DNA of 64,000 bases from Phocaeicola coprophilus (GCA_016900015.1 JACJJM010000003.1:62001-126000); one strand, 5' to 3'. Positions 8,909-17,742 are shown, numbered from the stretch's first letter. Made by a program: numbers and translations. Notes: generated by a model not told the origin, from the letters alone.

Positions 8909-9550
8909 TCAATATTTACGTTTCTGATTGTTGTTATTGTTTGCATGACGCTTGCGCTGCTGTACGTACTGACGTTGCTGCGAAGACTGCTGGGGAGCAC
9001 TGATGTCCAAGTGTAACATCTCTTCATTCAGGCAAATCGCGCCATCGGACATCTCACGGATGTCGTCGAAGATTTTCTGGTCCTCCACCGTGTCCTTGTT
9101 CCACGTGATGTAGTCTTTCTTCATGTGGCTGGCTATCAAGCATATCAACTGGTCCTTCTCGTCTCCGTCCGGCATCTCCACGGCTTTCTTGATCAGCGTC
9201 TCGATGTAGCTTCCATAATGACGGTAACGAATCCGGCCTGCCGAATATGGGATGTGCTCGGGCTTCACATTCAGCGTCTCGGGTTTCACGATTTCATAAG
9301 GATAATCGATGTCGAGCTTGAAGTCGGCCATGATGGCCAGGTGGTCCCAGAGCTTGCGTTTGAAATCAGGCACTTCGCGCAGATTGGGAAACATGCCGCT
9401 CATGATGTTGATGATTGTATTGGCACAGCGTTGCCGCTCTTCGCGGTCCTCGATGGTCAACGCATAGTCCACCATGTTCTGCACACTGCGTCCGTATTCC
9501 GGAAGCGCCATTTTCTTACGTTGTGTATTGTAATTATACTCGTGAAGCAT
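8909..9550 (-). CDS. DUF4290 domain protein
   Basis: The start is set at the ATG at 9550, giving 213 residues beginning MLHEYNYNTQRKKMALPEYGR, the usual start of this Bacteroidetes family. A longer frame starting at 9748 would overlap tsaB by 118 codon positions and its extra residues look non-conserved. The protein is soluble and mainly helical, with a C-terminal tail rich in Q, N, R and K that looks disordered and could bind nucleic acid. The function is unknown. It is embedded between tsaB and murA, so a link to envelope growth or translation is possible but not shown. Confidence 0.85.
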   Translation of the reverse strand: MLHEYNYNTQRKKMALPEYGRSVQNMVDYALTIEDREERQRCANTIINIMSGMFPNLREVPDFKRKLWDHLAIMADFKLDIDYPYEIVKPETLNVKPEHIPYSAGRIRYRHYGSYIETLIKKAVEMPDGDEKDQLICLIASHMKKDYITWNKDTVEDQKIFDDIREMSDGAICLNEEMLHLDISAPQQSSQQRQYVQQRKRHANNNNNQKRKY

Positions 9551-9630
9551 TTTCTTTGAATATTCTATATTTTTAAATTTATGAATCAGGCGGAAATCCT
9601 TCTTATGCCGGGACTCCGCCCCTACTTTTC

Positions 9631-10320
9631 TTACAACAGTTTCTTCGGACGGGAAGCCACAAACTCCTTCAGGTAGAACGGCTCGAAATAGGCCACATCC
9701 TTGAAATCGCCCCGTGCGAAGGCTTTCTCGGCCAGAGGGAACATCCATTCGGCCAATGGATGTATGTCTTCCACAAAACGGGCATTGGGATGCATGATTT
9801 TATCCTTGCATTTCGCTGCGCCGTTACCGAAGAAATAGACCGGATGCTCGTTGAGAAAACCCTCATAGGAATACTCGTCGATGATGTCGGCTTCGATGTC
9901 GCGCACCGGGTGCAAGGCGCGGTCGTAGACAGCAGCATAGACTTCCATGCGGCGCGCGTCTATCATGGGACAGAGCAGGGCATCGTCAGGCAAATCTTTC
10001 TGCAACAGCAGAGGGACGCACATGACTTCAAGCGTCGGCAACCCAATCAAGGGAATACCGCGTCCGTAACAGATGCCCTTGGCCATGGACACTCCGATGC
10101 GCAGTCCGGTGTAAGAACCGGGGCCACAACTCACGGCCACTGCATCCAACGGGATGGCATGGCTGTCGGCGAAAGAAAGCGCTTCGTCCACATACACGCC
10201 CAATGTCACGGCATGGGACGGCCCTTCATAGTCCGTCTTCGAAAAGATGCATTGTCCGTCTTCACTCAACGCCACGGAACATACTTGCGTCGAGGTTTCT
10301 ATATGTAATATACACGACAT
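9631..10320 (-). CDS. tsaB: tRNA threonylcarbamoyladenosine biosynthesis protein TsaB
   Basis: The 229-residue protein has an ASKHA-fold N-terminus (ILHIETSTQVCSVAL) and the family signature CGPGSYTGLRIGVSMAKG. TsaB partners with TsaD and TsaE to make the t6A37 modification on tRNAs that read ANN codons. It lacks its own catalytic metal site and acts as a scaffold for TsaD. It is the first gene of the seven-gene minus-strand operon. A TAACTTTG promoter box lies about 36 bp before the start. Confidence 0.92.
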   Translation of the reverse strand: MSCILHIETSTQVCSVALSEDGQCIFSKTDYEGPSHAVTLGVYVDEALSFADSHAIPLDAVAVSCGPGSYTGLRIGVSMAKGICYGRGIPLIGLPTLEVMCVPLLLQKDLPDDALLCPMIDARRMEVYAAVYDRALHPVRDIEADIIDEYSYEGFLNEHPVYFFGNGAAKCKDKIMHPNARFVEDIHPLAEWMFPLAEKAFARGDFKDVAYFEPFYLKEFVASRPKKLL

Positions 10321-10355
10321 AATCTGCTTTGTGTTTATGCTTTAATATATAGATG

Positions 10356-10363
10356 CAAAGTTA
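10356..10363 (-). promoter_or_regulatory. Putative -7 box for tsaB operon
   Basis: On the minus strand the sequence reads TAACTTTG, matching the Bacteroidetes -7 consensus TAnnTTTG. No TTG lies at the expected 19-21 base distance upstream, so support is partial. Confidence 0.45.
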
Positions 10364-10681
10364 CTACAAAAACTAACAGTACAGAAATGTCGGCAAGAGA
10401 AAATTGGCCCTCCATTCATCCCCGCTCCGCAAATTCCACGACCGGTCAACGCGGCACAAATCTGCGCAAGCTACCCGCACACACTCATCCTCCAAGGATT
10501 CGTTTGTAAACAAAACTCCTCATCTTCAAGCCTGCCCTCCGGACGCTTCCCCACCAGCTTCCGCCTGGACAAAAAGCCAAACGGCAATGTGCGCACGAAG
10601 AAGAACGCTGCTACAAGACACTATGTCACAACCACTTATCCACACACGCTCTTCGTCCTGAATCCGTCCGGCCACGCCCTT
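10364..10681. other. Gap without a recognisable gene
   Basis: Short frames occur on both strands but none has a ribosome site, family motif or plausible composition. I see only the decayed left edge of a repeat region near 10660. Confidence 0.4.
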
Positions 10682-10740
10682 CTTTCCGTCCGACCACGGA
10701 AAGGAAGAGAAGGAAGGACGGAAAGGAAGGCGTGCCCGCC
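10682..10740. repeat. 22-bp repeat, GGAAAGG family, two units plus inverted half
   Basis: CGGAAAGGAAG occurs at 10697 and again at 10719, 22 bp apart. An inverted half (CTTTCCGT, 10682-10689) pairs with ACGGAAAG (10696-10703) to make an 8-bp hairpin. The same 22-bp family recurs at 31603, 45470 and 58455. Confidence 0.75.
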
Positions 10741-10830
10741 CGGCATAAAGGCCGCACGCAGGCCGAAAAGAAGGCATCGAAAGGCCATGACGGAAGGAAC
10801 AGTTCATTGTAAATATCATTCACCGGAAAC

Positions 10831-10879
10831 AAAAAAAAATCCGCTCAAGGAGAGAGCGAACTCACCTCTTGAACGGATT
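10831..10879 (-). terminator. Intrinsic terminator of the ECF sigma operon
   Basis: AATCCGCTCAAG (10838-10849) pairs with CTTGAACGGATT (10868-10879) with one mismatch. On the minus strand a run of nine T follows. It lies 66 bp past the stop of the Spy-like gene. Confidence 0.88.
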
Positions 10880-10944
10880 GGAATTTTCAAAACTCGAACA
10901 GAAGCCACCGGGTTCAAGCTCGTCCGGCGACGGATACGCCCCGA

Positions 10945-11448
10945 TCAAGCCTCTTGATTTCTTTCCCGGCGTGGTTTCTGCGGCATGGGAGCTTTTCCCC
11001 GATGCTGACGTCGGTCCATCTCCCTCCCCACGCGGCGCATGTTGAAACGTTCCAGGCTGTAAATCTTACGGATTTGTTTCATGGTGAGGATTTTCTTAAA
11101 CTTTTTGTAATACTTCTCCTTCACGTCAATCAGCTTGCGTCCTTGTGCAAACTGTTGTTCGATTTCCTGCGCGATTTCATCATCAGTCATTTCGGCCTTC
11201 CGCGGCTTCTTCACCTGCGGGAGACGACATGCCTCCATTTCTTCCTGATACACCTTATAGACCGGCGTGAACTTCGCAGCCGTCTCGTCGTCAAGCATCA
11301 AGGCGTTCAACACCTGCCTGAGCTGCATTTCCTTGAAATCCGGACGCTTCTGACGCTGTGCGTCGCCCTCGTCCTTCGCATCCTGTGCTGAAAGATGACC
11401 GGCCAACAAGAACATGGCCGACAGGAACAGTAAAATTTTCGTTTTCAT
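10945..11448 (-). CDS. Spy/CpxP-like periplasmic protein
   Basis: The 167-residue product has a clear signal peptide (MKTKILLFLSAMFLLAGHLSAQ). The mature part is helical and very rich in charged residues: a FKEMQLRQVLNALMLDDETAAKF segment, then TMKQIRKIYSLERFNMRR, then a basic C-terminal tail. This resembles LTxxQ-type Spy/CpxP stress proteins, common in Bacteroidetes downstream of ECF sigma genes. It is the third gene of the sigma, anti-sigma, effector cluster, 30 bp after the membrane protein. A periplasmic chaperone or sensor role is inference. Confidence 0.65.
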   Translation of the reverse strand: MKTKILLFLSAMFLLAGHLSAQDAKDEGDAQRQKRPDFKEMQLRQVLNALMLDDETAAKFTPVYKVYQEEMEACRLPQVKKPRKAEMTDDEIAQEIEQQFAQGRKLIDVKEKYYKKFKKILTMKQIRKIYSLERFNMRRVGREMDRRQHRGKAPMPQKPRRERNQEA

Positions 11449-11478
11449 ACAAATTACAAATTAAATAAACAAACTAAA

Positions 11479-11838
11479 TCATTCTTCCATATACAAAGTC
11501 AGCGTGACATCCGCTGCATAATAATCATACAAGTCCGTCAGCTCTTCGTCCGACAACCGGCTGACATAGGCGTCCATCTGCTCAGCTATGCTCGTGGTCA
11601 CATCTCCATAAGGTTCAGCCGGATACAGGTCGTCAGCCGTCCGTCCGCCCCAGAAAAAGAAACCTGCCACGAAAGCCGCCGCAATGCCGGTCGAAAGCCC
11701 CAGCCAGAGGCGACGACGGCGTGCCCGCCGCTGCAGAGCGACACGCTGCATCATCCGGTCCGGAAACGTCTCAAAGAAACCTTCCGGGACAGAGTAAGGC
11801 ATACGCTTCCCGATGTGTTCCAAATCAAAGTCTTTCAT
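11479..11838 (-). CDS. Putative anti-sigma membrane protein
   Basis: The 119-residue protein has a cytoplasmic N-terminus of about 45 residues, a very basic stretch (RRARRRR), one transmembrane helix (LWLGLSTGIAAAFVAGFFFWG) and an acidic outer tail. It overlaps the end of the sigma factor gene by 14 bp, so the two are translationally coupled. No zinc-binding HxxxCxxC anti-sigma motif is seen. The call as an anti-sigma factor rests on gene order and topology only. The outer tail (SEQ-type residues aside, mainly acidic DEELTDLYDYYAADV) could be the stress-sensing part. Confidence 0.55.
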   Translation of the reverse strand: MKDFDLEHIGKRMPYSVPEGFFETFPDRMMQRVALQRRARRRRLWLGLSTGIAAAFVAGFFFWGGRTADDLYPAEPYGDVTTSIAEQMDAYVSRLSDEELTDLYDYYAADVTLTLYMEE

Positions 11839-12370
11839 AATAGTTCTTTTGTATATATTTCTTTATATTCTCTTTGGCATAATGGAAATTGGTCTTCAGT
11901 GTTTCCACCTGTGTATTGAGTATTTCGGAAATCTCCGCGTATTCAAGCTCGTCATAATAGCGAAGGTTGAACACCAGCCGTTGCTTCTCGGGCAGATGAC
12001 GGATGGCTTTCTGAAGCCACACCAACTGTTCGGCCGTGTCGTCATCACTCCCGCTGTCCTGCACCTCATAAGCATACTGTCGTTCCAGATCATCGAGTGC
12101 AACCATTGTCTGTTTATGTTTCTCGATGAAACGGAGCACTTCGTTCGTCGCTATCTTGTAGAGCCATGTCGACAGTTTGCTGTCACCCTTGAAGGAGCCC
12201 AAATGCCGATAAACCCGGAGAAAAGTCTCCTGTAACACATCCTCGGCATCCTCATGACACGTCAACATACGGCGTATGTGCCAATACAGAGGCTCTTGAA
12301 ACCTTTCAATCAAACACTTGAAACCTTTATCCTTATCCAAATGAACGATTTTCAGAATCTCTTCATCCAT
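11825..12370 (-). CDS. RNA polymerase sigma factor, ECF family
   Basis: The 181-residue protein has sigma region 2 (EDAEDVLQETFLRVYRHLGSF with LSTWLYKIATNEV) and region 4 (LPEKQRLVFNLRYYDELEYAEISEIL). It has no region 1 or 3, as expected for extracytoplasmic function sigma factors. It leads an operon with an overlapping membrane protein and a Spy-like secreted protein, a layout that suggests envelope stress control. The promoters it recognises are unknown. Confidence 0.92.
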   Translation of the reverse strand: MDEEILKIVHLDKDKGFKCLIERFQEPLYWHIRRMLTCHEDAEDVLQETFLRVYRHLGSFKGDSKLSTWLYKIATNEVLRFIEKHKQTMVALDDLERQYAYEVQDSGSDDDTAEQLVWLQKAIRHLPEKQRLVFNLRYYDELEYAEISEILNTQVETLKTNFHYAKENIKKYIQKNYYERL

Positions 12371-12501
12371 GTTTCATTTGATTGTTTGTCTAATAGACCC
12401 GTCCGCCCGTTCCGAAGTTCAAGAAAGACACGGTCTTTAACCTTCATTAAGAGCCTGTTTGAGTTTTCCCATCAAAACAGACTTCTAAGCCACAACAAAC
12501 C

Positions 12502-12538
12502 AAAAAAGGCTATCCATAACTTCCGTTACAGATAGCCT
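12502..12538 (-). terminator. Intrinsic terminator after the TSCPD gene
   Basis: AGGCTATC (12507-12514) pairs perfectly with GATAGCCT (12531-12538). On the minus strand a run of six T follows, 35 bp past the TSCPD stop. Confidence 0.85.
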
Positions 12539-12572
12539 CCTCCTGCTTATCTTGGCATTGCTTTGTCTTATC

Positions 12573-12830
12573 TTATTCGCCTTGCTGTCCGGTAAGCTGC
12601 CGGATGGCCTTACACAGCTGGTCGGGGCACGATGTCGGACGATGCCCGCACCGGATGCCTTCCAAACGGGCCAAGACATCCTCGGTCTTCATCCCTTTCA
12701 CCAGGCTGCAAATGCCTTTCAAGTTACCATTGCAGCCACCCCAGAAGTTAAGGTCTTTGACACGTCCGTCTTCAACCTCCACTTCGATGTGGTTGCTGCA
12801 TGTCCCTTGTGTCTTATAGAGTATCTTCAT
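12573..12830 (-). CDS. TIGR03905 family TSCPD domain protein
   Basis: The 85-residue protein contains the diagnostic TSCPDQLCKAI segment near its C-terminus plus TCSNHIEVEVEDG and GGCNGNLKGICSLVKG. Cysteines are conserved at several places (C10, C33, C41 and the TSC-PD pair), so metal or substrate binding is plausible. The same motif appears at the end of some class II ribonucleotide reductases, but the role of the free-standing form is unknown. It lies 8 bp after yebC in the pheT operon. Confidence 0.85.
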   Translation of the reverse strand: MKILYKTQGTCSNHIEVEVEDGRVKDLNFWGGCNGNLKGICSLVKGMKTEDVLARLEGIRCGHRPTSCPDQLCKAIRQLTGQQGE

Positions 12831-12838
12831 CTTTGTTT

Positions 12839-13573
12839 TTACTCTTCTTCCGCAGGCTTCATGTTTGTATAAACAGTCTGCACGTCGTCAAATTCTTCCA
12901 GACGCTCCACCATCTTGTCAATGGTCTCCCGCTGTTCGGGAGTGACATCTTTCACGTCATTGGGGATATAAGTGAAATCACCGCCCACATCCTCGAAACC
13001 GCATTCTTCCAGATGCTTCTGGATGGCAGCATAGCTCTTCGGGTCGCCATAGATGGTTATTGTGCCTTCTTCGGGGTCTTCATCATACTCGTCGTCCACG
13101 TTGTAGTCAATCAAGTCGAGAATCAGTTCTTCCATGTCGACGCCGTCCTTCTTCTTGAAGGTGAACACACACTTGTGGTCGAAAAGGAAAGCCAACGAAC
13201 CGGTAGTACCCAGGTTACCTCCAAACTTGTTGAACACCGAGCGCACATCGGCCACTGTACGTGTCGTATTGTCGGTCAAGGTATCCACGAAGACAGCAAT
13301 ACCATGCGGGCCATAACCTTCATACGTCATGCCCTTGTAATCGCTTTGGTCCTTGCCCATCGCATTCTTGATGGCACGTTCGATGTTGTCCTTCGGCATG
13401 TTTTCACGCTTACAAGTGGCAATGACCGAACGCAGTGCGGGGTTATTTTCGGGTTCAGGTCCTCCTGCTTTCACAGCAATGGCAATCTGTTTACCCAGTC
13501 TTGTAAATGTCTTGGCCATGTGGCCCCATCTTTTCAGCTTTGTAGCTTTTCTATATTCAAATGCTCTTCCCAT
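12839..13573 (-). CDS. YebC/PmpR family protein
   Basis: The 244-residue protein begins GRAFEYRKATKLKRWGHMAKTFTRLG, the Bacteroidetes variant of the YebC start. It holds PALRSVIATCKRENMPKDNIERAI and YEGYGPHGIAVFVDTLTDN, both family hallmarks. Family members were annotated as transcription regulators; more recent work ties some of them to ribosome function at difficult proline stretches. It lies 37 bp after pheT and 8 bp before the TSCPD gene. Confidence 0.93.
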   Translation of the reverse strand: MGRAFEYRKATKLKRWGHMAKTFTRLGKQIAIAVKAGGPEPENNPALRSVIATCKRENMPKDNIERAIKNAMGKDQSDYKGMTYEGYGPHGIAVFVDTLTDNTTRTVADVRSVFNKFGGNLGTTGSLAFLFDHKCVFTFKKKDGVDMEELILDLIDYNVDDEYDEDPEEGTITIYGDPKSYAAIQKHLEECGFEDVGGDFTYIPNDVKDVTPEQRETIDKMVERLEEFDDVQTVYTNMKPAEEE

Positions 13574-13610
13574 TGGATTAATATTTTAGAATCTATATAG
13601 TTTATGTCTG

Positions 13611-16073
13611 TTATCTCAATTTAGCTCCCAACTTGTTTTCCAAGTTCGCGATAAGCTTCTGCATGATTTTGTCTATCTGCTTATCATTCAATGTTGCATG
13701 TTCGTCTTGCAGGAGGAAGCTGACAGCGTAGCTCTTCTTGCCCGGCTCCAGGTTTTTCCCTTCATACACATCAAACAATTCGACAGCTTTCAGCAATTTC
13801 CGCTCTGTGTCATATGCTATCTTTTCCACCTCGGCAAACTGCACGTTCTTATCAAGCAACAAAGCCAAGTCACGCTTCACAGCCGGATACTTGCTGATTT
13901 CCGTATAGCTTACTTTTACATTCTTCACGGCTTTCATCAATTCATGCCAGTTGATTTCAGCATAGTAGACTTCATCATCCAAGTCAAATGCTTTCTGGAG
14001 TTTCTTGGTCAGCACGCCATACGTGGCCAAGAGCTTGCCTCCGCGTGTCTGTACAGTGACAGCAACAGAGTATATATCATTGCTCAAATTACCAAACACG
14101 ACAGAACCCAGATTCAATCCCAAGCGGGTGAAAATGTTCAGCACATAGGCTTTCAGTTCATAGACACTGGAGTTTTCCTCTGGATGAGCCCACGAGTTGC
14201 TTACACGCTTGCCTGTCACCCAAAGGGCCAAATGGTTGTTCTCGCTATAAGCGGCCAACGATTTTTCAGGATTCTTCTTGTCGGCATGGTAATAATAACA
14301 GTTGCCAAACTCAAAGAACTTCAAATCGGCACATTTACGATTCACATTGTGGCGGATGCTTTCCAGACCTCCAAACAATAGGGTTTGGCGCATGCAGTTC
14401 AAATCACTGCTAAGCGGATTCATCAACATGACAAGATGCTGGGACGGATATGTCTCCAAACCATCATAATAAGCAGACTTGGTCAATGAATTGTTCAGGA
14501 TTTCATTGAATCCACAACCAACCAACTGCTCTGAAATAAGATTCTGCATCTTCTGCCATTGGTCGACCTCACCTTTCACCGTGAGGCTGGACTTCAGTGT
14601 GGTCGGAATCTCGACGTTGTTATAGCCATATATACGAAGGATGTCTTCCACCACATCACAAGGACGCTGTACGTCTACACGATAGGCCGGAACCTGTAAC
14701 GTGATACCTTCTGAAGTCTCCGACAAAATCTTCATTTCCAGACTTGTCACAATGCGCTTAATCGTCTCCACCGGAATCGTCTTGCCCACGAGGTCGTGCA
14801 CATATTGATAATTCAAATCTACGGTGAAATCTGCTATCGGATGGGGATAAAGGTCTTTGATGTCCATAGAAATGGTTCCACCGGCCAGCTCCTTGATAAG
14901 CATTGCAGCTTGCTTCAGACAATAAATCACACTATTGGGATCAATACCTCGCTCGAAGCGGAATGAAGAATCCGTATTCAAGCCATGACGGCGGGCGGTC
15001 TTACGCACAACCGTCGGATTAAAGTAAGCACTTTCCAGGAAAACGTTTTTCGTGGCCTCGGTCGAACCTGAGTCCAGACCACCGAATACACCAGCCATAC
15101 ACATCGGCTCTTCGGCGTTGCATATCATCAAATCATGCGCATCAAGCTTGCGCTCCACACCATCCAGTGTCACGAACGGCGTGTCTTGCGGCATTGTCTT
15201 CACAATGACCTTGCCTCCTTTTATCTTGTCTGCGTCAAAGCAATGTAACGGCTGTCCATAAGCATGGAGGATATAATTGGTCACATCGACTACGTTGTTT
15301 ATCGGACGAAGGCCAATCAGACGCAACTTGTCCTGTAGCCAAGCCGGGCTTTCCTTGACCGTCACACCCTTGACCGTCACACCGGCATAACGGGGACAAG
15401 CCGTCGTGTCAGCGACTTCAATGGCTATCGGAAGGTCCTGATTGTCCACACAAAAGGCGTCATCCGACGGACGAGTCAAAGAAGTGGCTTTACCTGCCTG
15501 AACCAAATAAGCGTACAGGTCACGAGCCACACCGTAGTGTGAACAAGCATCCGCACGGTTGGGCGTAATGTCCACTTCCAACACATAATCGCTCTTGATG
15601 TTAAAGTAGTCCTTGGCCGGAGTGCCCGGAATAGCGTCAGCAGGAAGCACCATGATGCCATCGTGGCTCGTGCCCAGTCCCACTTCGTCTTCCGCACATA
15701 TCATGCCCAGCGACTCCACGCCGCGAAGTTTGGACTTCTTGATGGTGAAACATTCGTCGCCGTCATAAAGTTTCGTTCCCAGTGTAGCCACGACCACTTT
15801 CTGTCCGGCTGCCACATTGGGCGCACCGCATACAATCTGCACAGGGTCACCGCTGCCGAGATTGACAGTCGTGATATGCATGTGGTCGGAATTGGGATGA
15901 GGTTCACATGTAAGCACTTCGCCGATGACGATGCCTTCGAGTCCTCCTTTGATGGATTGCACTTCTTCCACGCCTCCCACTTCCAAACCGATGGAAGTCA
16001 ACGCCTCAGCAACTTCGGCAGGAGTCAGGTCAAAGCTGACGTACTCTTTCAGCCAATTATAAGAGATATTCAT
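13611..16073 (-). CDS. pheT: Phenylalanine-tRNA ligase beta subunit
   Basis: The 820-residue protein has the full bacterial layout: a tRNA-binding OB domain (about 40-150, with VLTCEPHPNSDHMHITTVNLG), the B3/B4 editing region in the middle, B5, a degenerate class II core, and the ferredoxin-fold anticodon-binding domain at the C-terminus (SKYPAVKRDLALLLDKNVQF onward). It pairs with PheS, which is not in the window. It leads a minus-strand operon with yebC and the TSCPD gene. Confidence 0.97.
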   Translation of the reverse strand: MNISYNWLKEYVSFDLTPAEVAEALTSIGLEVGGVEEVQSIKGGLEGIVIGEVLTCEPHPNSDHMHITTVNLGSGDPVQIVCGAPNVAAGQKVVVATLGTKLYDGDECFTIKKSKLRGVESLGMICAEDEVGLGTSHDGIMVLPADAIPGTPAKDYFNIKSDYVLEVDITPNRADACSHYGVARDLYAYLVQAGKATSLTRPSDDAFCVDNQDLPIAIEVADTTACPRYAGVTVKGVTVKESPAWLQDKLRLIGLRPINNVVDVTNYILHAYGQPLHCFDADKIKGGKVIVKTMPQDTPFVTLDGVERKLDAHDLMICNAEEPMCMAGVFGGLDSGSTEATKNVFLESAYFNPTVVRKTARRHGLNTDSSFRFERGIDPNSVIYCLKQAAMLIKELAGGTISMDIKDLYPHPIADFTVDLNYQYVHDLVGKTIPVETIKRIVTSLEMKILSETSEGITLQVPAYRVDVQRPCDVVEDILRIYGYNNVEIPTTLKSSLTVKGEVDQWQKMQNLISEQLVGCGFNEILNNSLTKSAYYDGLETYPSQHLVMLMNPLSSDLNCMRQTLLFGGLESIRHNVNRKCADLKFFEFGNCYYYHADKKNPEKSLAAYSENNHLALWVTGKRVSNSWAHPEENSSVYELKAYVLNIFTRLGLNLGSVVFGNLSNDIYSVAVTVQTRGGKLLATYGVLTKKLQKAFDLDDEVYYAEINWHELMKAVKNVKVSYTEISKYPAVKRDLALLLDKNVQFAEVEKIAYDTERKLLKAVELFDVYEGKNLEPGKKSYAVSFLLQDEHATLNDKQIDKIMQKLIANLENKLGAKLR

Positions 16074-16151
16074 GTCTTCTTCAGTATTTAGTTGTTCGTC
16101 AAAAGATTTGCAAATTTAAGAAGTTTTCGGCAGCAAAGATGCATGGGATTG

Positions 16152-16203
16152 AAAAAAAGTTGCCCGCCGACACCTTTCAAGATGAAATGTATCAACGGGC
16201 AAC
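16152..16203 (-). terminator. Hairpin with T-run downstream of the relic genes
   Basis: GTTGCCCG (16159-16166) pairs perfectly with CGGGCAAC (16196-16203). On the minus strand the stem is followed by CTTTTTTTC (complement of 16151-16159). It would end transcripts from the SusD-type relic region, before pheT. Confidence 0.7.
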
Positions 16204-16235
16204 ACGGCAAAACGGACAACCTTTTGTCAAGAAAG

Positions 16236-16511
16236 CTAACGATATAACCCGACAACCGAACTATAAGTAGCCACCGAACCAGCACTCGTGCTTGAACCGG
16301 CCGTCATCGACGTAAAGGCCCTAAAGAGAAAGGCATTCACATCGTAGCTTCCCCATAAGCCATTGTCAGTAAACAGAATAGCCGGGCTATATTCGTCGCC
16401 GTTGTACACCAGGTCCATGCCACAGCCATCGCTCCAGGTCAGATAACCCAAGTCGGCATCCCACGGGCAGAGGTAGACGTAGTAGGAGCCGTATTCATAA
16501 TTATGTATGTT
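16236..16511 (-). pseudogene. C-terminal relic of an unidentified secreted protein
   Basis: The frame is open from a stop codon at 16512 to its end at 16236, about 91 codons. It reads as a protein C-terminus rich in aromatic and glycine residues (YEYGSYYVYLCPWDADLGYL, then DGCGMDLVYNGDEYSP). No good start is present. It follows a SusD relic, and in Sus-type loci this place is usually held by a surface glycan-binding lipoprotein, but I cannot name the family. Confidence 0.45.
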
Positions 16512-16604
16512 TTAAAGTTTGTTCTTATAGTTTGCAAGACGTGGCGGCACACTCCTGCTGTCGCCTGCGGCAGCATGGAACAGACAGGCACGGACAGTCA
16601 TTGA

Positions 16605-16670
16605 GAATCATCGGCATCTTTTCCTGGAATCATCAGCATCTTTTCCTAGAATCATCCCCATCTTTTCCAT
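16605..16670. repeat. Three tandem 22-bp repeats
   Basis: Units start at 16605, 16627 and 16649, an exact 22-bp period. Each holds GAATCATC, two or three variable bases, then CATCTTTTCC. It lies between two gene relics. The unit has no palindrome of note. Confidence 0.9.
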
Positions 16671-16763
16671 GTATAAGGTAAGTCTATGCCAAGCCAACCA
16701 TCCCTACCCGACAGGAACCGCCAGCTGCGGATGACGGCAGGAGCTTGCCGCTCACGTCGACAG

Positions 16764-17257
16764 TCATCTGGGGTTAGGCTCTATGCCGGCCTCGATGGCC
16801 AGATTGGGCATCTGCACAGCCAGGCGCGGATCGTAAGGCTGAATCTCGATGGAGGCCTCGCCATCCACCTCATACGTGTAGGCTATGCCATAGCGTTTCA
16901 AATCGAGCAGGCGGGTGCCTTCATGCAGGGTAAGGATGCGACGCGCGTGCAAGCAGGCGTGGATGAGGTTTTCCTGCATGCCGGCGCTGACGGTGAAGCG
17001 TGGCGCAATGGGCTTCTTGTAGGTCTCGTCGGCTTCCTCGTACCAGGAAGAGATGGTCTCGGCATCCAGCGAGGCTGAGGTCCCTTCGCTGGCGATGTAG
17101 AAGCTGGACAGGTCGGCAGCCGCCTCGTAGTCGCCATAGTAAAGGTAGAACTCGGCGCAAAGGCGTAGACAGCAGCCCGGTTGAAGTGGTATTTGGGTTC
17201 GGAGTAGAGGTTGTCGTCGATGAGTGGCAGCCCCTCCTCGATGTCAGCCGCTATCTT
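16764..17257 (-). pseudogene. SusD/RagB family protein, C-terminal relic with frameshift
   Basis: Reading the minus strand from 17257 gives KIAADIEEGLPLIDD and HFNRAAVYAF, typical of the SusD helical core. Near 17155-17162 one base appears to be missing, and the next frame continues with AEFYLYYGDYEAAADLSS, then RILTLHEGTRLLDLKRYGIAY and the ending YDPRLAVQMPNLAIEAGIEPNPR, a classic SusD C-terminus. About 165 codons remain of a usual 500 or more. A stop lies just before the first recognisable residue. There is no SusC nearby. This is a decayed glycan-uptake locus. Confidence 0.85.
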
Positions 17258-17660
17258 CTAAATAAATGAACTCCCTGAAAGAGTGTATGATGAAAGTCAA
17301 TGGGCATCGGGATGTTTCCCGCAACCGGATGTTTCACATCCTTTTTCTTCTCTAATATAAATAATGCTACAGACACTTCATCTATGCAACCTTGTGCATA
17401 GTGTGACATATCGTCACGCATTTTACCCCTCCCAGTCTATTTTTCAAGCCTAAAGTCAACACTTTGACAAAGAGAGGCAATACCGAGTTAATAACATTTT
17501 TCTCCATTTCTCTTTTAATTGCTTTACAGATGCAAATATAGTAAGAATTTTAATATCACAATGAAAAATAAATAGCATTTTTAATGTCGTTATTATATTT
17601 TTACTCACCTGTAACCTAATAAAAAGAAAAAGGCTTCCCCAAAAAGACTGCATAAAGACA
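17258..17660. other. AT-rich gap without a gene
   Basis: I see no family motif or ribosome site on either strand. The region turns AT-rich after about 17460, unlike its neighbours, and may be remnant sequence from the lost SusD-type locus. Confidence 0.4.
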
Positions 17661-17708
17661 GCGCAAGGACACAGAAGGCTCATTTCTGAGACCTCTATGT
17701 CCTTGCGC
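17661..17708 (-). terminator. Hairpin downstream of dnaB
   Basis: GCGCAAGGACA (17661-17671) pairs perfectly with TGTCCTTGCGC (17698-17708), and inner AGAGG/CCTTCT pairing extends it. The T-run that follows on the minus strand is poor (CTGTCTTTATG), so termination is probable but not certain. Confidence 0.6.
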
Positions 17709-17742
17709 CATTATATATATAGGTATAACTAAAAAACTATCC

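Noticed and set aside
10526-10957. Short open frames on both strands
   Set aside because: They run through repeats and a terminator, lack ribosome sites, and have no recognisable motifs.
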